Positions 8,076-15,372 of a DNA stretch of 17,307 nucleotides are shown one piece after another (position 1 is the first letter of the stretch; each line of letters opens with the position of its first letter). The position numbers and the translations under genes were made by a program. The stretch spans positions 1 through 17,307 of the forward strand of contig WGAX01000024.1 in the NCBI GenBank assembly GCA_015494595.1, given 5' to 3'. Origin of the DNA: Nitratiruptor sp. (GTDB taxonomy: Bacteria; Campylobacterota; Campylobacteria; Campylobacterales; Nitratiruptoraceae). Under the pieces are notes generated by a model. That model was not told where the DNA came from, searched no databases, and saw nothing but the letters and a program-made list of their open reading frames with translations.

Positions 8076-8363
8076 CTACTCCTCATACATCGAGCCCAAC
8101 ACCAAATTTTTGTAGCGTTGATATTCAAGCTTCTGCTTAAGCAATCTATTCTCCTCCTTCAAAATCTCATAGTCATCCAAGAGCTTATTTATACTCCTGC
8201 TTTTGTAGTAGATCTGATTACTCAGATAGATTTTTGGAAAAATGAACAAAATGACAATAATTGCCACTAAAAAGGTGATAATGAGGTAACTCACATCAAA
8301 GTGCTCATACTTGATCGTATCGATCGACTCAAGGAGCTCATTTTTATCCACTCTTGTTGCCAT
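8076..8363 (-). CDS. Small bitopic coiled-coil membrane protein, candidate FtsL
   Basis: The 95-residue product has a cytoplasmic-type N-terminus of about 24 residues, one strong TM segment (about 25-47, YLIITFLVAIIVILFIFP) and then a heptad-like region (about 57-90) with leucines and charged residues: INKLLDDYEILKEENRLLK. The tail RYKNLVLGSMYEE recalls the E-W-R-N-L-x-L-E-E motif at the end of FtsL coiled coils. That topology, and the place directly after rsmH (the canonical rsmH-ftsL order of the division cluster), argue that it is the FtsL subunit of the FtsQLB divisome complex. FtsB or DivIC would also fit the topology. I see no other domain. The ATG at 8363 lies four bases after AAGGAG inside the end of rsmH (20-base overlap), so it is translationally coupled to it. 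Confidence 0.75.
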   Translation of the reverse strand: MATRVDKNELLESIDTIKYEHFDVSYLIITFLVAIIVILFIFPKIYLSNQIYYKSRSINKLLDDYEILKEENRLLKQKLEYQRYKNLVLGSMYEE

Positions 8364-9270
8364 TGCTCTCCTTCATCCAAAACACTCGCATCTTGGCACT
8401 CCTACTGCGAGGGTTTATCGCTTTTTCTTTACTCGTAGCTATTATCGGCTTTTTTGTGAGTATTTTTCCCAAAGCGTTACTTCCCCCACATTCACACCTC
8501 ATCACTCCCTCAGGACAGATGCACTCTTTTGCCCACTCTTTAAATCTATTTTTAACAATTCTATCTTCCAAAGAGTGAAAAGTAATAATAGCAATTTTTG
8601 CGTCCTTTAATCTAGCCTCTTGCAAACTATCCAGCAAAGCAGTAAGCTCATCCAACTCTTTGTTTACCTCTATACGAATAGCCTGAAAAAGGGTAGTTGC
8701 CGGATGGATTTTTTTAGCGGGCAAAATCCTTTTGGCTAAATGAGCCAGCTCTTTGGCGCTTTGAATAGGTCTATTGGCAATAATAGCTTTTGCCACCCTT
8801 TTAGCATCTCTGATCTCTCCATACTCTTTAAAAATTTTAGCTAACTCCTCTAAAGAGTAGTAATTGAGCACCTCATATGCACTCAGCTTGGCATCTCTAT
8901 CCATGCGCATATCAAGCTCATCGCTTTCAAAGCTAAAACCTCGCTCTTTGCTATCTAACTGCCACGAAGAGACTCCAATATCGGCCAATACCCCTTTTAT
9001 ATCAAAATTATATAAAGCCTCCTTGATTTTTTTGGAGTAATCTCCTTGCATAAAAACTACTCTATCTTTAAACTTTTCTAATCTCTTTTTAGCAAACGCA
9101 AGGGCTTCTTTATCTCGGTCGATGCCAATAATCTTAATATTGGGACTACTTTGCAAAAGAGCTTCACTATGCCCTCCAAACCCCAGCGTAGCATCTACAA
9201 TCCATCCCTTGGTATCTTTAAAGGTATCTAACACCGCATCAAGCAGCACGGGTATATGAGGAGTTGACAC
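8344..9270 (-). CDS. rsmH: 16S rRNA (cytosine-1402-N4)-methyltransferase
   Basis: RsmH (formerly MraW) uses S-adenosylmethionine to methylate N4 of C1402 in the 16S rRNA P-site region. Family landmarks are all present in the 308 residues: H-I-P-V-L-L near the N-terminus, the SAM-binding DATLGFGGHSEALL (26-39), GIDRD (49-53), DIGVSSWQLD (97-106) followed by RGFSF, LDMRMD (119-124), ATTLFQAIRIEVNKEL (191-206) and FHSLEDRIVK (231-240). A C-x-C/C-x-C segment at about 250-262 is normal for many members. The start is GTG at 9270, whose G is also the last base of the bioA stop (TAGTG), five bases after AAGGAG. In most bacteria rsmH opens the division and cell-wall cluster; here it is followed by an FtsL candidate but not by ftsI. 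Confidence 0.96.
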   Translation of the reverse strand: MSTPHIPVLLDAVLDTFKDTKGWIVDATLGFGGHSEALLQSSPNIKIIGIDRDKEALAFAKKRLEKFKDRVVFMQGDYSKKIKEALYNFDIKGVLADIGVSSWQLDSKERGFSFESDELDMRMDRDAKLSAYEVLNYYSLEELAKIFKEYGEIRDAKRVAKAIIANRPIQSAKELAHLAKRILPAKKIHPATTLFQAIRIEVNKELDELTALLDSLQEARLKDAKIAIITFHSLEDRIVKNRFKEWAKECICPEGVMRCECGGSNALGKILTKKPIIATSKEKAINPRSRSAKMRVFWMKESNGNKSG

Positions 9271-10559
9271 TAAAGCTCCTTGAGTATATCAAATATAGTA
9301 TCGATTAAAAACTTAAGCTCATCAAATGTAATCACATAAGGAGGCATAAAATAGACGACATTACCTAAAGGACGAATAAAGATCCCTCTTTGCAAAGCTT
9401 TTTGATTAATTTGTAAACCTACACGCTCACTAAAATCATAACCTTGCAACTCAATAGCTGCTATCATACCTGTTTGGCGCACCTCTTTAACATTGGCCAA
9501 ATCTTTAAACTTTTGCAACTCTTTTGCAATAAAAGCAATCTTTTCTCTGTTTTTTTCCAATACCTTATCCTGCTCAAAAATATCAAGCGTAGCATTTGCA
9601 GCAGCACAAGCCAAAGCGTTACCTGTGTAACTATGGGAGTGCAAAAAGGCTTTAAACTCATTGTAATCGCAATAAAATCTCTGATACACCTCATCAGTTG
9701 TTACCACAATAGAAAGAGGTAGATACCCTCCTGTAAGCCCTTTAGAGAGGCAGATAAAATCTGGCTTGATGCCAGCTTGCTCATAGGCAAACATGGTGCC
9801 TGTCCTTCCAAAGCCCACAGCTATCTCATCAGCTATGAAAAAAATTCCATACTCTTCACACAGCTCTTTGGCACTTTTGAGATAGCTTGGTGAGTACATA
9901 TGCATATACCCCGCACACTGCACCAAGGGCTCCACAATAAAAGCTGAGATTTTGTCATGATACTTCTCAAAAAGAGTTTTGAGCGCCCTAATCGCTTCCT
10001 CTGTAGCCTCTTTGCTTCTATCCTTTGGTACGGGAGTTTGCAGGGTTTGAATCATTATCTCTTTGTAGGTATCTTTGTAAAGCTCCACATCCCCTACTGC
10101 CAAAGCTCCTAAAGTCTCGCCGTGGTAGCTATTTGTGAGTGAAACAAAGTAGGGCTTTGTTTTGCCCTCATTTTTAAAATAGTGAAAACTCATTTTCAAT
10201 GCCACCTCAACAGCACTACTACCATTATCTGCATAGAAGCACTTTTGCAACCCTGTTAATTCACAAATCCTCTCACTAAGTCTTACAATCTGCTCGTGGG
10301 TAAAACCTGCAAAGATCACATGCTCCAAAGTTTGTAGCTGCTCTTTGATACGCTTATTGATATATTCGTTACGATGTCCAAAGAGATTGACCCACCAACT
10401 ACTAATGGCATCCATATAGCGATTACCATCAAAATCATACAGATAGATCCCCTTTGCCTCTTTAATCGGTATCAAAGGAATAGCTTCGTGGTCTTTCATC
10501 TGGGTACAGGGATGCCAGATATGCGCTAGATCTCTTACCATTAAATCGCTATTTGTCAT
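9270..10559 (-). CDS. bioA: Adenosylmethionine-8-amino-7-oxononanoate aminotransferase
   Basis: BioA is a PLP enzyme of biotin synthesis that transfers an amino group, normally from SAM, to 7-keto-8-aminopelargonate (KAPA), giving 7,8-diaminopelargonate (DAPA). The 429 residues show the BioA-specific HIWHPCTQMK (13-22) and SSWWVNLFGH (53-62), DNGSSAVEVALK (111-122), SYHGETLGALAVGD (144-157), the cofactor aspartate in FIADEIAVGFGRTG (241-254, D244), and the Schiff-base lysine in SKGLTGGYLP (272-281, K273). The W-H-P-C-T-Q signature separates it from ornithine- and GABA-type class III aminotransferases. The ATG at 10559 lies six bases after AAGG. It is the first gene of the leftward unit and overlaps rsmH by one base; no other biotin gene is present in this window. 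Confidence 0.95.
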   Translation of the reverse strand: MTNSDLMVRDLAHIWHPCTQMKDHEAIPLIPIKEAKGIYLYDFDGNRYMDAISSWWVNLFGHRNEYINKRIKEQLQTLEHVIFAGFTHEQIVRLSERICELTGLQKCFYADNGSSAVEVALKMSFHYFKNEGKTKPYFVSLTNSYHGETLGALAVGDVELYKDTYKEIMIQTLQTPVPKDRSKEATEEAIRALKTLFEKYHDKISAFIVEPLVQCAGYMHMYSPSYLKSAKELCEEYGIFFIADEIAVGFGRTGTMFAYEQAGIKPDFICLSKGLTGGYLPLSIVVTTDEVYQRFYCDYNEFKAFLHSHSYTGNALACAAANATLDIFEQDKVLEKNREKIAFIAKELQKFKDLANVKEVRQTGMIAAIELQGYDFSERVGLQINQKALQRGIFIRPLGNVVYFMPPYVITFDELKFLIDTIFDILKEL

Positions 10560-10571
10560 TCATAGCCTTTA

Positions 10572-10600
10572 TTGTGGATTAATCACTTTTTCACTACAAT
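10572..10600 (+). promoter_or_regulatory. Likely promoter for the ppiD-like - ftsA - ftsZ block
   Basis: The plus strand has TTGTGG at 10572-10577, a 17-base spacer that includes a T run (CTTTTTC), and TACAAT at 10595-10600. The start would be near 10607 with a leader of about 24 bases that includes AAAGG at 10618-10623 before the ATG at 10631. The -35 half is weak; the T-rich spacer and -10 are typical of Campylobacterota sigma-70 promoters. Confidence 0.45.
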
Positions 10601-10619
10601 ATTATCCCAAAATATTATA
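10601..10619 (-). promoter_or_regulatory. Likely promoter region for bioA and the leftward gene block
   Basis: On the minus strand there are two -10 candidates: a perfect TATAAT at 10619-10614 and GATAAT at 10606-10601, the latter back to back with the plus-strand TACAAT. The bioA leader would be about 35-48 bases long. AATATTAT occurs twice on the plus strand (10598-10605 and 10611-10618). With only 71 bases between the divergent starts, the two promoters must overlap. Confidence 0.45.
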
Positions 10620-10630
10620 AAGGTTGGCTT

Positions 10631-12100
10631 ATGATTAGCTGGATGCAAAAACACAAAAAATATCTTGTGATTACTATTTGGATAAGCACCATTGCATTTG
10701 TGGGCGCCGGATTTGTTGGGTGGGGAGCCTATAAATATGGCAGCCGCGAAGATGTAATGGCAGAAGTGGGAAAAGTAGCAATCACTATTAAAGAGTTTCA
10801 AAACAGATTTTCTCAAATCTATAACTCCTACAATCAACTCCTTGGCAATAAGCTTGATCAACAAAAAGCCAAAGAGATGGGACTAGACAAAATGGCTTTC
10901 AATGAGCTTATTAAAGAGGCACTTTTAGAAAACTATGCAAAAGATATGGGATTGATAGTTACAGATGAGGAAGTAGCCAAAAAAATCGAATCGATGCAGG
11001 TATTTTGGCAAAATGGAAAATTTGATAAGAATCTCTATATTAATGTGCTCAAACAAAACCATATGCGTCCAAAAGATTTTGAAGAGAGTCTAAAAAAAGA
11101 GCTTCTTTTGCAAAAGCTTCAAGCTGCCTTAGCACCAACCCTCTATCCAATCGAATTTGATACCATTGCAAGTGCTCTTTTTATTGGAGATAAGATTGAG
11201 TATAAAATACTTTCAAGCGATGATCTTAAAATTAGCTATGACAAAAAAGCTCTCCAACAATACTTTAATGAGCATAAAGAAAACTATAAAACTCCTGCAA
11301 AATATATAATTTCTCTTATTGAAATTTCCCCATCAACCCTACCAATTGATCAAAAGAGGTTGCAAGAGTTTTATCAACAAAACCGCATCCACTACAAAGA
11401 CAGTGAAGGAAAAATTTTACCATTTGAAAAAGCGCAAGAGCAGCTTAAAAAGGATCTGGCTCTCAAACTTGCAAAAAAAGAGGCACTTAAAAAGTATATA
11501 GCCTTTAAAAAAGGAAAAATTAAGGCTTCCAAACAACTTACAATTACCCAAAATGACAGTACATTACCCCAAAAACTGCTTACACAACTCAAATTAGCAC
11601 AAGAGAAAAAAACCTTTAAACCTTTTTTACACAATAATCACTATCTCATTGTAAGACTTGAAAAAAAGATTCTTCCTCAACCAATGGATTTTGAGGAGGC
11701 AAAAGAGCTGGTACAAAAAGACTTTGAAAAAGAGTTAAAAGCGCAAGAGCTTATAAAAGTGGCTAAAAAAGAGAGCAAAAGTTTTCAAGGCAAGAGAACA
11801 AAAGGCTATATTTGCCGAGATGATATTGATAAACTCCCTCCTCTTCAGCCTCAAGAGGCTGCAAAATTTTTAAAAGAGCTCTTTATCCAAAAAGATTCCC
11901 AAGGCTATATTGCTCTTTCTGATCAAAAAGTTGTTCTTTTTAAAATTTTGGATCAAAAGTTGAAAATGCCTCATAAAATCGATAAAAATAGGCAGCTTAT
12001 TAGTGAAAATAGCCTAAAACTCAAAGAGATTTTACAAAATCAACATCTTTTACAAAAATTACAAAAAGTGTATAATATAGTGATCTATAAAGGATTATAA
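10631..12100 (+). CDS. PpiD/SurA-like membrane-anchored periplasmic chaperone
   Basis: The 489-residue protein starts with a short basic cytoplasmic end, one TM anchor (about 11-33, ending in GAGFVGWGAY) and a periplasmic SurA_N-type helical region (about 40-190) with features of PpiD: VGKVAITIKEFQ, FNELIKEALLENYAKDMGLIVTDEEV and FDKNLYINVLKQNHMRPKDF. PpiD assists folding of newly exported proteins at the Sec translocon. After about residue 208 the chain moves from one 'Y-F-N-E-H-K-E-N-Y-K-T-P' unit to a second similar one (about 240-256) without the roughly 90-residue parvulin core; I cannot find the G-G-D-L-G or G-Y-H motifs expected of an active isomerase. It is therefore probably a chaperone without prolyl isomerase activity. 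AAAGG lies seven bases before the ATG, and the TAA directly abuts the ftsA start. Confidence 0.85.
   Translation: MISWMQKHKKYLVITIWISTIAFVGAGFVGWGAYKYGSREDVMAEVGKVAITIKEFQNRFSQIYNSYNQLLGNKLDQQKAKEMGLDKMAFNELIKEALLENYAKDMGLIVTDEEVAKKIESMQVFWQNGKFDKNLYINVLKQNHMRPKDFEESLKKELLLQKLQAALAPTLYPIEFDTIASALFIGDKIEYKILSSDDLKISYDKKALQQYFNEHKENYKTPAKYIISLIEISPSTLPIDQKRLQEFYQQNRIHYKDSEGKILPFEKAQEQLKKDLALKLAKKEALKKYIAFKKGKIKASKQLTITQNDSTLPQKLLTQLKLAQEKKTFKPFLHNNHYLIVRLEKKILPQPMDFEEAKELVQKDFEKELKAQELIKVAKKESKSFQGKRTKGYICRDDIDKLPPLQPQEAAKFLKELFIQKDSQGYIALSDQKVVLFKILDQKLKMPHKIDKNRQLISENSLKLKEILQNQHLLQKLQKVYNIVIYKGL
12049..12076 (+). promoter_or_regulatory. Possible internal promoter for ftsA-ftsZ
   Basis: Inside the last codons of the ppiD-like gene there is TTTACA (12049-12054), a 16-base spacer and a perfect TATAAT (12071-12076). 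The predicted start near 12083 would give a leader of about 18 bases with AAAGGA before the ftsA start at 12101. It is a good match to the sigma-70 consensus, but AT-rich coding DNA makes chance matches common. Confidence 0.4.
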
Positions 12101-13456
12101 TTGTCAAAAACTATATTGGCTCTTGATATTGGCTCTACAAAAGTGGCCGCAGCCATTGCACAACAAAAAGATGATGAGCTAACTATTATAGGTACTGGTA
12201 TTTCAAAAGCTCAAGGAGTAAGAAAGGGAGTTATTACACATATAGATCGAGCAGCAAAAGCAATTAAAAAAGCGTATGAAGATGCAAAGCGAATAGCAGG
12301 AGTCTCTCCTAAAAAGGCTATTGTCGCACTCTCAGGAGCATATATTCAAAGCACCAATAGCAGTGGTATTGTCAACATTCCCAATAAAGAGATCTCCATT
12401 GATGAGCTTAATCGCGTTATGCAAACAGCCCTTTATAATGCCAATATTCCCCACGAATATGAAGTAGTCCATGTACTCCCTTATAAATTTAAAGTAGATA
12501 ATCAAGATACTATCGATGATCCTCTTGGAATGAATGCTTCCAGATTAGAAGTAGATACCCATATTATTACTGCCCCAAAATCGAGCCTCTTTAATCTTAC
12601 TAAAGCAGTCAAGCAAGCGGGCATTGAGATAGAAAATATTGTCTTAAGTGGATACGCCTCTGCTTTAGCAGTGCTCAATGAGGATGAGAAAGAGCTTGGA
12701 GCATGTATTATTGATATGGGAGGAAGTACATGCAATCTTGTCATCTATAACGGCAAATCGATTGTCTATAACGACTTTTTAGCAGTAGGCTCTATGCACA
12801 TTACAAATGATCTCTCTATGGCTCTTCACACCCCTCTCTCAATCGCAGAAGAGATTAAAATCTACTATGGAGACCTTACAGAGCCAAAAAGTGACTATAT
12901 AGAGATCCCCATTATTGGCGATGAGGAAAACAGCCATCAGGTCTCCTTAGAAATAGTGTATAATGTTATATATGCAAGGGTGGAAGAGACCCTTATGATC
13001 CTTGCAAAATCGATAGAGCAGAGTAAACTTAGAGAATCACTTGGGGCTGGAGTGATTTTAACAGGAGGTATGACAAAATTAGAAGGATTGCGTGAGCTTG
13101 CTTCTGCTATTTTTGACCATATGCCAGTGCGCATAGCCAAACCCAAAAACCTCTCTTCACTCCATGCATCCTTAGAAGATCCTAGCTATTCTACATTGAT
13201 AGGATTGATTCATTATGGAAGCGGAGCTTTTACTCCTTATGAAATTGATTCAAATCAAAGGCTTCGCTATAAAAATGAGCAAGCCTTTTCCGATAGTGGT
13301 AAGGACAAAATAGATATTCTCACGCCACTGCCTCCTCCAACCAAAGAGGAGGAGATTATGAAAGAGCTAGGGAATATAGAGAGTTTTAAAGAGCCTGCCA
13401 GCTCGACAAGAGATAGTGTCTCTAAATTTTTACGGTGGCTCAGAGAGCTATTTTAA
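12101..13456 (+). CDS. ftsA: Cell division protein FtsA
   Basis: FtsA is the actin-like ATPase that tethers FtsZ filaments to the inner membrane and recruits later divisome proteins. The 451 residues show phosphate-1 motif LALDIGSTK (6-14), the 1C-domain region after about 80, phosphate-2 DMGGSTCNLV (205-214) and the adenosine motif VILTGGMTKLEG (318-329). The last residues SVSKFLRWLRELF form an amphipathic membrane-binding helix, separated from the core by a proline/glutamate-rich linker (about 400-437). The start is TTG at 12101, six bases after AAAGGA; it abuts the ppiD-like stop with no gap. ftsZ follows with 21 bases between the stop and my chosen start, so the two are probably co-transcribed and co-translated in a fixed ratio. 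Confidence 0.97.
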   Translation: MSKTILALDIGSTKVAAAIAQQKDDELTIIGTGISKAQGVRKGVITHIDRAAKAIKKAYEDAKRIAGVSPKKAIVALSGAYIQSTNSSGIVNIPNKEISIDELNRVMQTALYNANIPHEYEVVHVLPYKFKVDNQDTIDDPLGMNASRLEVDTHIITAPKSSLFNLTKAVKQAGIEIENIVLSGYASALAVLNEDEKELGACIIDMGGSTCNLVIYNGKSIVYNDFLAVGSMHITNDLSMALHTPLSIAEEIKIYYGDLTEPKSDYIEIPIIGDEENSHQVSLEIVYNVIYARVEETLMILAKSIEQSKLRESLGAGVILTGGMTKLEGLRELASAIFDHMPVRIAKPKNLSSLHASLEDPSYSTLIGLIHYGSGAFTPYEIDSNQRLRYKNEQAFSDSGKDKIDILTPLPPPTKEEEIMKELGNIESFKEPASSTRDSVSKFLRWLRELF

Positions 13457-13477
13457 CTAGAAATGAAAGGATGTGAG

Positions 13478-14611
13478 ATGGAAGCATTTAACATAGAAGA
13501 GAAAAAGAAAATAACGGGAGCAAATATTAAAGCAGTAGGTGTGGGCGGAGGTGGTGGCAATATGATTGGTCATATGATTAAACAAGGAATTGAAGGGATT
13601 GAGCTTATTGCTGCAAATACAGATGCTCAAGCTCTTAGCACCTCCAATGCCCACACAAAAATCCAGCTAGGTGAAAAGATAACGCGAGGCTTGGGAGCTG
13701 GAATGAAACCAGAAATTGGAAGAGAAGCAGCGCTAGAGAGCTATGATCTCATTAAAGAGAAGTTGGAAGGAGCAGACATTGTCTTTATCTCTGCAGGGAT
13801 GGGTGGAGGTACAGGCACAGGAGCAGCCCCTATCATAGCCCAAGCTGCAAAAGAGACAGGAGCCCTTACAATTTCGGTAGTTACCAAACCTTTTAAATTT
13901 GAGGGAAAGCGCAGAGCAAAACTTGCAGAAGCGGGGATTGAAGAGCTGAAAAAGGAGAGTGACTCTATTGTAGTAATTCCCAACGATAAACTACTTGCAA
14001 TTGTCGATAAAAAACTAGGTATGAAAGAGAGTTTTAAAATTGTGGATGATATATTAGCTAGAGCAGTAGGGGGCATTAGCGGCGTAATCCTTTCATATGG
14101 AGAGAATGACATTAACCTCGATTTTGCAGATGTTCAAACTGTTATGAGCCATAGAGGTCTTGCACTTATGGGTGTAGGAGAAGCTCAAGGAGACAATGCT
14201 GCATATGAAGCGATCAAAAGCGCAGTAGAATCTCCTTTACTCGATAATGTCTCTATTAATGGAGCAATGGGAGTACTAGTACACTTCACAACTCATCCGG
14301 AGTATCCACTTGTTGATATTGCAGAGGCGATGAGTGTAGTAGAAGAGAGTGCAGATGAAGAAGCACACATTATTTTTGGAACTACAACCACAGAGAATAT
14401 GGCACCGGATCAAATAAAAGTTACACTTATTGCCACAGGTTTTGAGGAAAAAATCAAAGAAGAGACCCTTAAAGTAGTCAAACAGCAAGATGAAAAGAGC
14501 GCTGCTACAGGCACTACTGGCCGTATAAGTCGTATAAAAGTGAGTGGAGGGTATGAAAAAAATAGTGAGGTACTTGATGTCCCCACATTTTTGCGCAATC
14601 AAATAGATTAA
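13478..14611 (+). CDS. ftsZ: Cell division protein FtsZ
   Basis: FtsZ is the tubulin-like GTPase whose filaments form the division ring. In the 377-residue form the GTP-binding segments are GVGGGGGNMI (21-30), AANTDAQAL (45-53) and the tubulin signature GGGTGTGAAP (109-118). The T7 synergy loop, which completes the active site of the neighbouring subunit, is NLDFADVQTVM (213-223). The C-terminal linker is short (about 30-35 residues) and the protein ends in the conserved peptide DVPTFLRNQID, which binds FtsA. An in-frame ATG at 13463 would add five residues but has no ribosome site; the ATG at 13478 has AAAGGA six bases upstream, so I start there. The stop TAA shares TTAA with the stop of the convergent mlaF-like gene. 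Confidence 0.98.
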   Translation: MEAFNIEEKKKITGANIKAVGVGGGGGNMIGHMIKQGIEGIELIAANTDAQALSTSNAHTKIQLGEKITRGLGAGMKPEIGREAALESYDLIKEKLEGADIVFISAGMGGGTGTGAAPIIAQAAKETGALTISVVTKPFKFEGKRRAKLAEAGIEELKKESDSIVVIPNDKLLAIVDKKLGMKESFKIVDDILARAVGGISGVILSYGENDINLDFADVQTVMSHRGLALMGVGEAQGDNAAYEAIKSAVESPLLDNVSINGAMGVLVHFTTHPEYPLVDIAEAMSVVEESADEEAHIIFGTTTTENMAPDQIKVTLIATGFEEKIKEETLKVVKQQDEKSAATGTTGRISRIKVSGGYEKNSEVLDVPTFLRNQID

Positions 14612-15372
14612 CGAACAATTTGAATGGGGCCTTCTGCCTCTCCTTCCAAAAACTGCCTAACATAAGGGTTTTGTGTCTGTAAAAAGTGCTCTTTGTCTCC
14701 ATACTCAATAATTTGGCCATCATATAAAAAGGCAAAATAGTCCCCCGCTTTAAAACTCTCCTTTATATCGTGGCTTATTAATACAGAAGTGGCATTCAAA
14801 GTCTCTTGGGTTGTGCGAATAAGTCTAGTAATAAGATCGCTTGTAATTGGATCAAGCCCACTTGTAGGCTCATCATACAATACTATCTCAGGATCAAGTA
14901 CAATAGATCTAGCAAGTCCTACTCTCTTTCTCATTCCACCACTTAACTCATCAGGATAAAGATCCAATACATCCTCTGGATTAAGCCCAACGGTTCGTAA
15001 GCGAAGACTCACCTTTTTTGCAATCTCCTCTTCACTTAATTTCGTATGCTCTCTGAGGGGAAAAGCCACATTCTCATACACATTCATACTATCAAAGAGG
15101 GCTCCGCTTTGAAAAAGATAGCCTATCTTTTTACGAAGAGCAAATACCGTCTTCTCATCTGCCTTTGCCATATCAACACCCTCTACAAGCACCTCTCCAC
15201 TATCTGGTTTTAAAAGCCTTACAATATGTTTAATAATAGTCGACTTTCCACTCCCTGAAAGTCCTAAAATGACAGTAGTTTTACCCTTTACAATATTGAG
15301 ATTAACCCCTTTTAAGACCTGTTTGCTTCCAAAACTTTTATAAAGATTGCGAATCTGAATAATATACTCCAC
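14608..15372 (-). CDS. mlaF: MlaF-like ABC transporter ATP-binding protein
   Basis: This is the ATPase of the Mla/Ttg2 type, which powers phospholipid movement between inner and outer membranes with a permease (MlaE) and an MCE protein (MlaD). The 254 residues contain Walker A GLSGSGKST (37-45), the Q-loop in YLFQSGALFDSMNVYENVAFPLRE (85-108), the signature LSGGMRKRVGLAR (143-155), Walker B IVLYDEPTSGLDP (163-175) and the switch histidine H201. The F-Q-S-G-A-L-F-D-S-M and N-V-A-F-P-L-R-E segments are distinctive of MlaF rather than other ABC ATPases. The start is GTG at 15372, directly after the DUF4149 stop and seven bases past AAAAGG. No mlaE or mlaD gene is adjacent, so its partners must be elsewhere. 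Confidence 0.9.
   Translation of the reverse strand: MEYIIQIRNLYKSFGSKQVLKGVNLNIVKGKTTVILGLSGSGKSTIIKHIVRLLKPDSGEVLVEGVDMAKADEKTVFALRKKIGYLFQSGALFDSMNVYENVAFPLREHTKLSEEEIAKKVSLRLRTVGLNPEDVLDLYPDELSGGMRKRVGLARSIVLDPEIVLYDEPTSGLDPITSDLITRLIRTTQETLNATSVLISHDIKESFKAGDYFAFLYDGQIIEYGDKEHFLQTQNPYVRQFLEGEAEGPIQIVR

Noticed and set aside
10598..10618. AATATTAT repeat as a specific operator
   Set aside because: The 8-base repeat is AT-only and overlaps the -10 elements, so it may simply reflect promoter composition; noted in the promoter entry but not called as an operator.
10583..10864. 93-residue minus-strand frame over the divergent promoter and ppiD start
   Set aside because: It overlaps the TM anchor and N-terminal domain coding of the ppiD-like gene, has no domain, and would place a gene across both promoters.
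14276..14735. Minus-strand frames spanning the ftsZ-mlaF junction
   Set aside because: They are shadows of two well-identified genes in other frames; compositions (Cys/Phe/Tyr-rich) look non-coding.
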